A DNA stretch of 64,000 nucleotides from SLLG01 sp964403935 (GTDB lineage Bacteria > Verrucomicrobiota > Verrucomicrobiia > Opitutales > Oceanipulchritudinaceae), in contig CAYOIB010000001.1 in the NCBI GenBank assembly GCA_964403935.1, forward strand, positions 41,095-105,094. Reading direction: 5' to 3'. The notes beneath the pieces were generated by a model. The model was not told the DNA's origin and ran no database searches. It saw only the letters and a program-made list of their open reading frames with translations. This document shows positions 8,744-17,246 of this stretch, one piece after another. The number at the start of each line of letters is the position of its first letter. Position 1 is the first letter of the stretch. The translations under genes were made by a program, and so were the position numbers.

Positions 8744-9187
8744 ATGACCATGGATATCCAGACTGCGTGCGGTGAAATCGAAAGGTGCATGGATAGCATG
8801 GAGGAACGCTACGGCCGTCCCGTTTTCGATGAATGGGCCCTCGTGGAGCTGACGGGCTCCACCAGCAAAATCTTCCATTACCACGGTCCCCGGGCGGATG
8901 GCTTTGAGGCTTCGCTCGCTCGCGACCTCCGGCACCTGCGCCACCACCTCGAGTCGGAAAGGATGACGCCGGGGGATTTTGAATTTGCACGGGATGCCGG
9001 CGGCACGGGGTTCGACGCCCTTATCGTGGTGGGCGAAGACCTGTATCTCCTGTGCAACCATACCCAGAACGATTTCGCCACGCTGGCGGAAGACCCTCTC
9101 TGGAGGAAAGCCCAATTGCCCTTCGTCGATCTGACTGAAGCGATCCGCGCCCAGCCTGTGATCATTTCATCAGAAGTTTCGGCCTAG
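8744..9187 (+). CDS. Hypothetical protein (147 aa)
   Basis: Not recognised. A soluble acidic protein of mixed alpha/beta character: an N-terminal helix (MDSMEERYGRPVFDEW), strands around ALVELTGSTSKIFHYH, a charged helix with DLRHLRHHLESER, then FDALIVVGEDLYLLCNHT. The last part resembles proteins that sense or bind small ligands, but no motif is decisive. The start could be 8726 or 8744; 8744 has GAGG about 12 bases upstream. Convergent with the exchanger gene, whose stop lies 17 bases away. Confidence 0.6.
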   Translation: MTMDIQTACGEIERCMDSMEERYGRPVFDEWALVELTGSTSKIFHYHGPRADGFEASLARDLRHLRHHLESERMTPGDFEFARDAGGTGFDALIVVGEDLYLLCNHTQNDFATLAEDPLWRKAQLPFVDLTEAIRAQPVIISSEVSA

Positions 9188-9204
9188 CCGGAAAGCTCCA
9201 CGGC

Positions 9205-10182
9205 CTACACCCAACCCAACCAGAGAAAATAGCCGTAGGCCCCGATCAAGAGGATGCCGATCCACCGCGGAACGCCCCGCAGAACAAGAACGAGCACCAA
9301 ATGAACGGCGGCAACACCCGCCAGCAGGAGGAAGCCTTGTCCCGCCCACTCCGGCAGCCGGATCGGCTCGAAAATCGCATAGAGCCCCACACACAGGGGA
9401 ATAGAAATGTGCCCGTCGCCAACCTGAGAGCTGAGGACGACGCTGCCCTGTTTTCTCGCTGCATAATAACCCGCCAGCAGCGCATTTGGCAGGACCATCA
9501 ACCAACCGGTGATCCACCCCAGATTCCCGCGTGAGAGAAAGCCACCTTCCTGCTCCTGCAGCCAGGCAACGACCGCGTCCACCGAGACAAAGACCAGAAC
9601 TCCGCATAGAACGACGGCCAGGGCATCCATCGCGAGCCAGGGCGACAGCCGTCGGTTAGTCACCACGTTCGTTTTTAAAACATCGAAGACCTGAAATACC
9701 TGCCAAAAGATGAAAATCCCGACCAGAACCAGCCCTTCCGCCAGGCCAAAGGTCCCATTCAATCCCAGTGCGTAGGCCATTCCCGCAAAGAAGATGGCCG
9801 CCGCCAGGTTCAGGGCGACAGAGAGGCGGTTGAGCCTGGATTCCTTGGCGCCCCGACTTTTCGGTCTACCCGAAGCGGCAAAAGACAAGCCCCAGATGAC
9901 TGCTGGCAATCCCAGCAAAAGCGTCAGGTTCGTGGCATTGTTGACAAGGGAATTGATCAGCACCTCTTCTCCCGCTCCCCCATGGCGGAGCATGGCCCAG
10001 ACAAAAAACAAGTTCCCCGCACCCGACGCGTAAGGCATGACAAGAGTGCCGATGACCGTCCCCTCCAGCCCTCGCGCAGCCATGGCTTCCAGCCGCCAAA
10101 TCATCAGCATTGAAGACAGCAGGAAGGCAGCTGCTCCAGCAAGCGGCCCCAGCGATCCCGTCAGCGCGTCTATCCACCCCAT
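9205..10182 (-). CDS. Divergent Ca2+/cation antiporter-like membrane protein
   Basis: 325 residues with about ten hydrophobic segments. It looks like a member of the sodium/calcium exchanger superfamily: two internally similar halves, each with a short polar signature between membrane helices, here GTVIGTLVMPYASGAGNL with NSLVNNATNLTLLLG in the first half and WLMVLPNALLAGYYAAR in the second. The usual acidic residue in the alpha-repeat motif (G-S/T-S-x-P-E) is not present, so ion specificity is uncertain and transport may not involve calcium. Located in the inner membrane. Single gene on the minus strand. Confidence 0.65.
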   Translation of the reverse strand: MGWIDALTGSLGPLAGAAAFLLSSMLMIWRLEAMAARGLEGTVIGTLVMPYASGAGNLFFVWAMLRHGGAGEEVLINSLVNNATNLTLLLGLPAVIWGLSFAASGRPKSRGAKESRLNRLSVALNLAAAIFFAGMAYALGLNGTFGLAEGLVLVGIFIFWQVFQVFDVLKTNVVTNRRLSPWLAMDALAVVLCGVLVFVSVDAVVAWLQEQEGGFLSRGNLGWITGWLMVLPNALLAGYYAARKQGSVVLSSQVGDGHISIPLCVGLYAIFEPIRLPEWAGQGFLLLAGVAAVHLVLVLVLRGVPRWIGILLIGAYGYFLWLGWV

Positions 10183-10299
10183 CCCGAAAAGAGAGGACGC
10201 TATGCCAAACCAGGGTCAACGGCAAAGACACCTTCTCCGGAAGAACGAGCCCACCGCATTTCATTTGCCGACAGCTGCCGTGTGCCAAATCCTCACATC

Positions 10300-11004
10300 A
10301 TGCAGCTCGAGGAGAAAACGGAAGCAGGCCTGTATGTCGTCGGGACGCCCATCGGTAACCGTTCCGAACTCTCGCCCCGCGCTCGATACATTCTGCTCCA
10401 AGCCGACGCCATCGCCTGCGAGGACACCCGTCACACCCGACGTCTCTTCCCCGAAGGTGCTTCGCTCCCCGAATTGATCCCCTACCATGAGCACAATGAA
10501 AGCGCTCTCGCCCCACAACTCGCTGATCGGATCGGACGGGGCGCTTGCATCGCGCTCGTGACCGATGCCGGCATGCCCGGCATTTGTGATCCCGGCTTTC
10601 GACTGGTCCGCCTCTGCCGCACGCGTGGACTCCCTGTGCGCGCAGTCTCCGGCCCCAGCGCGTTGATCAATGCGCTGGCAGTCTCCGGCCTTCCAACGGA
10701 TTCTTTTCTCTTTCTCGGTTTTCTCGCACCCAAGCGATCTGCCCGACAGCGAGCCTTCGCCCAGCACCAGGACGCAACCTACACCCTCGTCTTCTACGAA
10801 TCGACCCACCGCATTCTCAAGGCGCTGGACGATATCGCCTCGGTCCTCGGACCCGACCGCGTGATCTGTGTAGCCAGGGAACTAACGAAAGTCCACGAAA
10901 CCATTTTTACCGGGCCGGTTGCGGCTGTGGCGGCAGCTGTCAAAGAGCGCAGCCAAAAAGGCGAGTTCGTCGTGCTGATCGCGAAAACGGGATACGAGCT
11001 CTAA
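10300..11004 (+). CDS. rsmI: 16S rRNA 2'-O-ribose methyltransferase (C1402)
   Basis: SAM-dependent tetrapyrrole-methylase-fold enzyme that 2'-O-methylates cytidine 1402 of 16S rRNA near the ribosomal P site. Diagnostic segments are LYVVGTPIGN at the N-terminus, ACEDTRHTRRLF, LVTDAGMPGICDPG, VSGPSALINALAVSG and FYESTHRI, with ARELTKVHETI in the C-terminal half. At 234 residues it lacks the long C-terminal extension seen in E. coli. ATG 10300 is preferred over the GTG at 10282 for its proximity to the core. Convergent with rluD. Confidence 0.95.
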   Translation: MQLEEKTEAGLYVVGTPIGNRSELSPRARYILLQADAIACEDTRHTRRLFPEGASLPELIPYHEHNESALAPQLADRIGRGACIALVTDAGMPGICDPGFRLVRLCRTRGLPVRAVSGPSALINALAVSGLPTDSFLFLGFLAPKRSARQRAFAQHQDATYTLVFYESTHRILKALDDIASVLGPDRVICVARELTKVHETIFTGPVAAVAAAVKERSQKGEFVVLIAKTGYEL

Positions 11005-11033
11005 GCGCTGACCAAGACAGCCTCCATCAACCG

Positions 11034-11996
11034 CTATTTCTGATACGGCTCCCTCAGTGTCCCGATGACATCGACCATGTCCCGGGGCAAATCGGCTTCA
11101 AAGCTCATGGCCGCCCCTGAAACCGGATGAGCAAAGGCTAGATGGCGGGCGTGGAGCATGACCCGCGGAAAAGGAGGAGCTCCTGCCGTTGGCTTGAAGC
11201 CATAGGTCGGATCTCCCGCCAGAGGATGCCCAACCGACCCGAGATGCACCCGGATCTGATGCGTCCGCCCCGTCAGAATCCGAACACCAAAGAGACTGAA
11301 CGACGTTCCAAACCGCTCCAGCACCTGCCACTCCGAGCGCGCCGGGCGGCCATTTGAAACAACCGCCATGCGATGCCGCTGCACCGGATGGCGCCCGATC
11401 GGCGTCGCGATTGTTCCCCCCTCGCCGGAGGGCGAACCCATCGCGATAGCCACGTATTCCTTGCCTACTTTTCTTCCGGAAAACAGCTCGATCAGGCCCT
11501 GATAGGCTCTGGGGGTCTTTGCTGCCACCAACACCCCGGACGTATCCTTGTCGAGGCGATGGACGATCCCGGGGCGCTCGGGACTCCCCACCTGCGCCAG
11601 ATTCGCCCCACAATGGTGAAGGAGGCCGTGAGCCAGCGTGTCGTCACCCGTTCCGCTCCCCGGGTGGACGACCATCCCAGCCACCTTATTGATAACCAGA
11701 ATCTCTTCGTCCTCGAAAAGCACAGTGAGTTTCAGATCCACCGGCCGCAGGTCCGAACTCACTTCAAGAGGCACATCGATGGCCAAGGCCTCACCTGCGC
11801 GGAGTGATTGTTTTTTAGCCAAGGCAGCATCGTCCCGCCAGACCCGACCTTCCGAGAAAAGTTTCTGTACCCGGCTTCGACTCCAGCCAGGGAAAAGCGT
11901 CATCAATGCCTTATCTGCCCGGGCACTGTCTGCGGGCACGATCCACTCAACTGAACGGCCAGGTGTCGGCACACCTTGTGAGGGAACAGGATCCAT
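11034..11996 (-). CDS. rluD: 23S rRNA pseudouridine synthase RluD family
   Basis: 320 residues, the family length. An S4 RNA-binding domain lies at the N-terminus (RADKALMTLFPGWSRSRVQK) and is followed by the catalytic domain with VINKVAGMVVHPG, the catalytic loop HRLDKDTSG (nucleophile Asp at about residue 149), LTGRTHQIRVHL and GDPTYG. RluD isomerises uridines 1911, 1915 and 1917 in helix 69; RluC-like specificity cannot be excluded. The ATG at 11996 replaces a longer open frame up to 12368 whose extra residues read as shadow of the HDOD gene. Confidence 0.9.
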   Translation of the reverse strand: MDPVPSQGVPTPGRSVEWIVPADSARADKALMTLFPGWSRSRVQKLFSEGRVWRDDAALAKKQSLRAGEALAIDVPLEVSSDLRPVDLKLTVLFEDEEILVINKVAGMVVHPGSGTGDDTLAHGLLHHCGANLAQVGSPERPGIVHRLDKDTSGVLVAAKTPRAYQGLIELFSGRKVGKEYVAIAMGSPSGEGGTIATPIGRHPVQRHRMAVVSNGRPARSEWQVLERFGTSFSLFGVRILTGRTHQIRVHLGSVGHPLAGDPTYGFKPTAGAPPFPRVMLHARHLAFAHPVSGAAMSFEADLPRDMVDVIGTLREPYQK

Positions 11997-12055
11997 CCCC
12001 AGGCAGCTTGAGCCGCAGCCGGCCTCCCGCAAGCCAAAGGCAGCGGCCAAACACC

Positions 12056-12889
12056 TCAACCCGCCACCAGCGACTCCGAGATCGTTCCAGCCGATCGGAG
12101 GTAACGCTCTTCTACAATCGGACGATCCGCCAGAATGCGGAAACGTTCCATTCGCAGCTCGTCGAGATAGCTTTCCGGCAATTTGTCCACCGCCACCGCT
12201 ACCTGATTTCGCAACTGGGCGTTCCCCAGAGCGATGCCCAAAGTCAGCAACAAGGTATAGCGTCGCTCGCCTCCTTGAAGCATCGGATGATTCTGATGCC
12301 GCACGGCCCGAACAATGAATTCGGGAAGGCCCCAACTTGTGAGAAGCCGACTCGCCGCCGCCAGACAATCCATCTGCGCTTCCAGACGCTCGGTCTGGTG
12401 CTGCCGGACCACCGAGGCATCCGCTATCCGAACCTCCGGCTTCACCCGCCCCAACATGGCGGCAATCGGCACCATTCCGATCCGGTGCAGCATGCCCAAA
12501 ACGAAAGCTATTCCGGTATCAGCCTTGTTCAGGTCCGCCAAAAACTCAGTCCACAGCGCAGCTGCCAAACTCCGTTCCAAAAACTGGCCCCGGGACAAGT
12601 CGTAGGTCTTCAGACCTTCGCCCACGAGATCAGACATCAAAGCAAACGCCGCCGACCTCAGGACATCCGTCCGGTCAAGCTGCGGAAGAAGCGTCTCAAC
12701 AGCCTCCACTCCATCGACCCCACTCAGTCCCTGCCGCCGGAGTTGAGCACGCATGAAAACCCGCATCTCAAGATCCTGCTCATAAAGGGACACGAAAAGC
12801 TCCGGATCTGCTTTCTCATCTTTTGTCACCGCGGCAATCAGCCGAGCAGGCATGGGAGGCTCCTCCATCCCTCTAAATGGGTTGCTCAT
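12056..12889 (-). CDS. Degenerate HDOD-domain protein
   Basis: 277 residues related to HDOD proteins, a non-enzymatic branch of the HD hydrolase superfamily used in signalling. The segment FVLGMLHRIGMVPIAAML corresponds to the usual FLAGLLHDIG helix, with Asp replaced by Arg, and RLLTSWGLPEFIVRAVRHQ corresponds to the later W-x-LP-x-x-I-x-x-A-I-x-x-H helix. The ATG giving MSNPFRGMEEPP is taken as start; translation further upstream lacks family-like sequence. It lies 59 bases upstream of rluD on the same strand. Role, probably regulatory, is inferred. Confidence 0.7.
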   Translation of the reverse strand: MSNPFRGMEEPPMPARLIAAVTKDEKADPELFVSLYEQDLEMRVFMRAQLRRQGLSGVDGVEAVETLLPQLDRTDVLRSAAFALMSDLVGEGLKTYDLSRGQFLERSLAAALWTEFLADLNKADTGIAFVLGMLHRIGMVPIAAMLGRVKPEVRIADASVVRQHQTERLEAQMDCLAAASRLLTSWGLPEFIVRAVRHQNHPMLQGGERRYTLLLTLGIALGNAQLRNQVAVAVDKLPESYLDELRMERFRILADRPIVEERYLRSAGTISESLVAG

Positions 12890-13055
12890 GCCCAAGGTAT
12901 TGTAAAAACGCACTTGGTGGTCAATGCACCAACAGAGGCAGCACTTCAGTTTCAGCGATCTTTTACAATTAAGGCATATCTTTAAGCCTGGTGCCCAGAT
13001 CAACTCCTGGGTCATGACAGGAGGCCTCACCCCGCTTGTTGAATCTGCCGTCGCC

Positions 13056-14555
13056 CTAAAGCTTTTTCCGAATCCAGTTTTCGACTTCAGCTCGGTCGCT
13101 GAAAGCTTCCTTCTGTGTTCCCACGATCTGGTAATCTTCATGCCCTTTGCCTGCGATCACCACAAGATCGCCCGCCTGGGCTTCGCTGCAAGCCGCCGCA
13201 ATCGCATCCCGGCGATCGACGAGCACCGATGCTTTTCCCGGCATCCCGAAACCCCTTAGAATCTCGTCGATAATCAGCCTGGGATCCTCCGTCCGGGGGT
13301 TGTCCGAAGTCACAAAAACTTGATCGGCGGCCTCGGCGATTCGCCCCATGATCGGCCGCTTGCCACGATCCCGGTCGCCCCCGCACCCAAAAACGAGAAT
13401 CAACCGTCGCGCTTTCAACTCGGAGCACGCCTGCAGGAGTCGCTGAAGGCCCCCCGGATTGTGCGCGTAATCAATGATAGCGGTGGATCCATTTGGCAGC
13501 GCCACCGATTCCATCCGACCCGGCACCCCCGGAAATATCGTCGCCGCCGCGCACAGCGTCTTCGGCGGATAACCCAACGCCAGCAATGTTCCTAAGGCCG
13601 CCAGAAGATTTTCCACCTGAAAGCGCCCACTCAAAGGTGCCCTCACGGTGTAATCCTCACCCGCCCATGTAAACGAGAACTGAAGCCCTCCCGGTGAGGC
13701 CCCAATGACGCGAGCCCTCAGGTCCGCTCCCGCGGCCTCGATCCCATAGGTGAAGATCTGCGCCGACGTTGCCGAGGCAAATGCCTCCCAATGGGGATCG
13801 TCCCGGTTCAAGACCGCAACTGCCGTCCGCTCCAAACCGGCAAAAAGCTGTTGCTTCGCGTTGCGATAGGCAACGGCGTCGCCGTGAAAGTCCAGATGAT
13901 CCTGCGTCAGATTCAGAAATACGCCCGCGCGGAAGCGGAACCCAGCCACGCGATCCAGCGCCAGGGCGTGCGACGAGACTTCCATGGCCGCCAAGGTTGC
14001 ACCGGAGGCCCGGAGCCGGTTCAACCGCCGCATGGAGGCATGGGCCAGATCCGTTGTGTAATCCATTGCCTCGACCCACTCAGAGCCGCAGTGACACCCG
14101 AGCGTACCCATCCAGCCTGCCGGCGTCCCCACCGCACCAGCCAGATGCCCGATGAGGGCGGTTGAGGTGGTCTTTCCATTGGTTCCAGTGACCCCCACAA
14201 GCATGAGGCCGTCATCCGGGCGCGCATAGGCTTCCCGCGCCAACGCCGCGAAAGCGCGTCTTGGAGACCGCACTGTCCACTCAACGAAAGCCCCTTCCCG
14301 CTTCGAGGCCTCCTTCAAGACCAGCCCGCAAGCTCCCCGGGCGATGGCTTCGTCAACCCGTGCGCCACCATCTATCCAACAATTGTATTCAAGAAATTCC
14401 TCAAAACCGAAATACAGCGCTCCGGGGATCACCTCCTCCAGTCGACACGCAAGGGCGGTGAAGCCCTGTGCCGGAAGGTCACCCTCCGCCGCTGCCCCCA
14501 GCACCGACGCGGCCAGCGCTGCAGACACCGAGCCGACTGCCCCACCCGTCCTCAC
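13056..14555 (-). CDS. murE: UDP-MurNAc-tripeptide ligase
   Basis: Mur ligase that adds the third peptide residue to UDP-MurNAc-L-Ala-D-Glu in the cytoplasm, 499 residues. The ATP-binding loop GVTGTNGKTT sits at residues 121-130, EVSSHALALDR and NLTQDHLDFHG follow, and IDYAHNP and FGCGGDRDRGKRP mark the C-terminal half. DNPRTEDP at 418-425 is the signature that selects meso-diaminopimelate over lysine. Other division and cell wall genes are not adjacent, which is unusual for murE in many phyla. The N-terminal 20 residues are Ala/Gly-rich and the start is somewhat uncertain. Confidence 0.95.
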   Translation of the reverse strand: MRTGGAVGSVSAALAASVLGAAAEGDLPAQGFTALACRLEEVIPGALYFGFEEFLEYNCWIDGGARVDEAIARGACGLVLKEASKREGAFVEWTVRSPRRAFAALAREAYARPDDGLMLVGVTGTNGKTTSTALIGHLAGAVGTPAGWMGTLGCHCGSEWVEAMDYTTDLAHASMRRLNRLRASGATLAAMEVSSHALALDRVAGFRFRAGVFLNLTQDHLDFHGDAVAYRNAKQQLFAGLERTAVAVLNRDDPHWEAFASATSAQIFTYGIEAAGADLRARVIGASPGGLQFSFTWAGEDYTVRAPLSGRFQVENLLAALGTLLALGYPPKTLCAAATIFPGVPGRMESVALPNGSTAIIDYAHNPGGLQRLLQACSELKARRLILVFGCGGDRDRGKRPIMGRIAEAADQVFVTSDNPRTEDPRLIIDEILRGFGMPGKASVLVDRRDAIAAACSEAQAGDLVVIAGKGHEDYQIVGTQKEAFSDRAEVENWIRKKL

Positions 14556-14585
14556 CGTATGCGGTGAAAGAGATCCATCGCCGGA

Positions 14586-14963
14586 TCAGCTCTCTTTCCG
14601 GGACCAATGGCCACGTGCATCCTGGATCCATACCCCTGCGCGCGCCTGTTGCGCAATGCGGAGGGCTCGCTGCTTGCCCACTTCGGCGGCAGAGGATTGC
14701 GTGCGGCTGGCGATCAACTGGTAAACCTCCCGCCGGTCGGTATTTTCCTCCTTCATCAGCGAATCCTGCTCTCCGCTCAGAGACTTCCGCCCCTCCACGT
14801 AGCCTTGGTTGTTCTCACCAAGGTGCCCCGAGAGCAAGAGCGCATCGATTGCTGGCAACCGCTCCTTCATCCGCTCCATGGGACTCGCCGAAAGCGAGGC
14901 GGCAGCAGAAAGACCGATAAGAATCCAAAACAGGAAATGAATAAAAGTGCGGTTTGGGATCAT
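14586..14963 (-). CDS. YdbL-like (DUF1318) periplasmic protein
   Basis: 125 residues with a signal peptide (FLFWILIGLSAAASLSAS). The mature part MKERLPAIDALLLSGHLGEN, GYVEGR and ENTDRREVYQLIA followed by the C-terminal ARAGVWIQDARGHW is the pattern of E. coli YdbL, a periplasmic chaperone-like partner of YnbE and the AsmA-like protein YdbH in outer-membrane lipid homeostasis. It overlaps its lipoprotein partner by one base (TAATG), so the two are translationally coupled. No ydbH-like gene lies nearby. Confidence 0.85.
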   Translation of the reverse strand: MIPNRTFIHFLFWILIGLSAAASLSASPMERMKERLPAIDALLLSGHLGENNQGYVEGRKSLSGEQDSLMKEENTDRREVYQLIASRTQSSAAEVGKQRALRIAQQARAGVWIQDARGHWSRKES

Positions 14964-15172
14964 TAGTTTTCCTCAATGAGTTCATCCAGCGGCTTGTAAT
15001 CGATTGCCTCCGAAACGCGATCGAGCTCGCCAAAAAACGAATCCAAATCGCGCTGAATTCTGTGATTCACCGTCACCTCGATGTAGATTGGCTCAATCTG
15101 GATGGGATCCACCCGAACCCGCAAACAACCGGACACGGAGGCGATGGCAGCAAGCACCAGCAGAAAACGCAT
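14963..15172 (-). CDS. YnbE-like lipoprotein
   Basis: 69 residues. Signal sequence MRFLLVLAAIASVSGC contains a lipobox, so the Cys would be lipidated and anchor the protein in the outer membrane. The body PIQIEPIYIEVTVNHRIQRD matches the YnbE pattern of an extended strand (ITINLNVKIEHEI-like in E. coli) that augments the beta-groove of YdbH. First gene of the pair with the YdbL-like gene. Confidence 0.82.
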   Translation of the reverse strand: MRFLLVLAAIASVSGCLRVRVDPIQIEPIYIEVTVNHRIQRDLDSFFGELDRVSEAIDYKPLDELIEEN

Positions 15173-15312
15173 GCCTCCCAGCGAATACAGTGTCGGAAGA
15201 AAGGCAATCGGTAACTGTTGCTCAAAATACCCTCCGAATCCCCCTCACCTGCCTTGCTCAAACGCTTCCCATTCCATTTGCGCTCCGTCGTTTCCTGCCA
15301 ACAGTCGAAGGC

Positions 15313-16302
15313 ATGAAGACGATCCACTACCCCCTTCTCAAACCATCCGCCTCAAGAATTGGACTGGGGTGCATGCACTTCGGCGGCAACTGGCGGAAAG
15401 AAGAACAGGCCGATGCAAAGACGCTTGCCCGGGCCCGAACCGCCACCGAAACCGCTCTCGAGGTCGGCATCAATTTCTTCGATCACGCTGACATCTATTG
15501 TTCAGGAAAGAGCGAGGTCGTTTTCTCCAAGGTGATGCGCGACCTCTCCCTCGATCGAGCGGAAATCATTCTGCAGACAAAGTGCGGCATCCGCTTTGGG
15601 TGTGATCCGGACCCCGATTCACCCGGCCGCTACGACTTCTCGAAGGAACACATTCTTCGATCTGTCGAGGGTTCGCTCAAGCGATTGGAAACCGATTACA
15701 TCGACATCCTCCTGCTACATCGACCGGATGCCCTCATGGAGCCAGAAGAAATTGGCGAAGCCTTTGCCCAGCTCCACGAAGCCGGCAAGGTCCGCGCCTT
15801 TGGGGTTTCAAATCAGACACCCGCCCAAATGCAGTTGCTCCAAAGCGGCCTCACCCTGCCGCTGGTCGCCAATCAGGTCGAGATCAACCCGCTCAAGACG
15901 GCCCTCTTCGATGCCGGGATCGTCAGCCACCAGCGCGGCCCCGCTCCCGGATACACCGCGGATGGCACCCTCGAATACCACCGCCTGCACAAGATCATAA
16001 CCCAGGCCTGGGCACCGCTGGCCTATGGCTACCTCTCCGGTCGGGAGGATGATCCGGACCCCCAAAACCCAAATATACCCGCCACAGCAGATGTGATCCA
16101 GCAGCTCACCTCGAAGTACAACGCTCCGGCGGAAGCCATTGTCATCGCCTGGCTTCTTCGCCACCCGGCAGGTATTCAACCGATCATCGGAACACGCGAT
16201 CCCGATCGCATCCGGGCATCCGCCAAAGCGGATGAGCTAACGCTTTCGAGAGAAGACTGGTACCGAATCTATATCGCCGGTCGCGGTTCACCCTTGCCTT
16301 GA
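15313..16302 (+). CDS. Aldo/keto reductase (YdhF-like)
   Basis: NAD(P)H-dependent (beta/alpha)8 barrel oxidoreductase of 329 residues. Catalytic Asp and Tyr are in FFDHADIYCSGKSE, Lys in ILQTKCGIRFG and His in ILLLHRPDAL; GKVRAFGVSNQTPAQ and ANQVEINPL follow, then the cofactor-binding end PIIGTRDPDRI. The overall series of motifs is closest to E. coli YdhF. ATG 15313 gives the conserved MKTIHYPLLKPS start; earlier frame extension is unsupported. Substrate unknown. Confidence 0.88.
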   Translation: MKTIHYPLLKPSASRIGLGCMHFGGNWRKEEQADAKTLARARTATETALEVGINFFDHADIYCSGKSEVVFSKVMRDLSLDRAEIILQTKCGIRFGCDPDPDSPGRYDFSKEHILRSVEGSLKRLETDYIDILLLHRPDALMEPEEIGEAFAQLHEAGKVRAFGVSNQTPAQMQLLQSGLTLPLVANQVEINPLKTALFDAGIVSHQRGPAPGYTADGTLEYHRLHKIITQAWAPLAYGYLSGREDDPDPQNPNIPATADVIQQLTSKYNAPAEAIVIAWLLRHPAGIQPIIGTRDPDRIRASAKADELTLSREDWYRIYIAGRGSPLP

Positions 16303-16338
16303 ACATTAGGGTTCCTTTCGATCGACAAAAGTCTACGG

Positions 16339-16344
16339 TATAAG
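16339..16344 (+). promoter_or_regulatory. Candidate -10 element of sdh operon
   Basis: TATAAG lies about 100 bases upstream of sdhC. No good -35 hexamer is found 16-18 bases upstream, so this is tentative. Confidence 0.35.
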
Positions 16345-16347
16345 GCC

Positions 16348-16361
16348 CCCAAGGCCTTGGG
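16348..16361. promoter_or_regulatory. Perfect 14-bp palindrome upstream of sdhC
   Basis: CCCAAGGCCTTGGG is a loop-free perfect palindrome just downstream of the candidate TATAAG -10 box. Its placement near a presumptive transcription start fits a repressor operator (inference). Confidence 0.4.
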
Positions 16362-16440
16362 ACAAAAAGCTATTCGCTTTACTCCTCACATATCCCGCCT
16401 ACTACTCCATAAGCTTAAAGAACTGAAGAACGGAATCTTA

Positions 16441-17205
16441 ATGACCTCGCTAGGAAAGAAATACATCATGGCGGTCTCGGGGCTGATCCTCGTGGGCTTT
16501 GTTATCGGTCACATGCTTGGGAACCTGCAGATGTTCCTGCACCCGGACTGGATCAACGGATACGGCTACAAGCTGCAGGTCCTCCCCTATGGATTGCTGT
16601 GGCTGGTGCGTCTCGTCCTTCTCATCGCCGTCATCGCGCACATTATAACCGCCGTTCTCCTCGTTATTGAAAACCGTCGCGCGCGTCCTCAGGGATACTC
16701 CATGACACGTCCCATCCAGGCGACCTTTGCCAGCCGGACAATGCGCTACTCCGGACTCATCCTTCTCGCATTCATCGTTTTTCACATTGCCCACTTCACC
16801 ACCCGCAATGTGCACCCCGAGTTCAATGACTTACGCCGCCCCCTCGAAGGCGTGAGCACAATGCACGGCGTCTACGACAAACTCAATGCGGCCAACCGAA
16901 ACGAAGTTCTCGATATCTACAGTATGGTGGCCATCGGCTTCAGCCCGCGCTACTGGTATGTCTCCGCATTCTATATCCTTTCAATGGGACTCCTCTCCCT
17001 GCACCTGCGACACGGCATCAGCAGTATGTTTCAAAGCGTCGGCCTGCGAAACCAGGTCTGGAGGGGCCGCCTTGATAAAGCCGCCCTCGTGATCTCAATC
17101 GCCCTCCTGCTCGGATTTTGCGCGGTCCCGCTCGCCGGGCTCCTCGAGGCATTTCCCTATCAGGATAGGGTCCAGATCCAGGACTTTCTAACCAGCCAAC
17201 CCTGA
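16441..17205 (+). CDS. sdhC: Succinate dehydrogenase cytochrome b subunit
   Basis: 254 residues with five membrane helices, the single-subunit anchor of the cytochrome b558 type found in Bacteroidetes, Bacillus and related lineages, rather than separate SdhC and SdhD. The start MTSLGKKYIMAVSGLILVGF is conserved; histidines in VGFVIGHMLGN, LIAVIAHIITA, FIVFHIAHF and LSLHLRHGISS are candidate ligands for two haems. It passes electrons to menaquinone or ubiquinone in the inner membrane. First gene of sdhCAB. Confidence 0.93.
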   Translation: MTSLGKKYIMAVSGLILVGFVIGHMLGNLQMFLHPDWINGYGYKLQVLPYGLLWLVRLVLLIAVIAHIITAVLLVIENRRARPQGYSMTRPIQATFASRTMRYSGLILLAFIVFHIAHFTTRNVHPEFNDLRRPLEGVSTMHGVYDKLNAANRNEVLDIYSMVAIGFSPRYWYVSAFYILSMGLLSLHLRHGISSMFQSVGLRNQVWRGRLDKAALVISIALLLGFCAVPLAGLLEAFPYQDRVQIQDFLTSQP

Positions 17206-17246
17206 CCTTGCCGACGCCTGACGCCCAGCCCCAACCATCTGGAACT

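Noticed and set aside
11906..12985. Plus-strand open frame over rluD start and HDOD gene
   Set aside because: His/Arg/Pro-rich translation with no recognisable domain, antisense to two supported genes.
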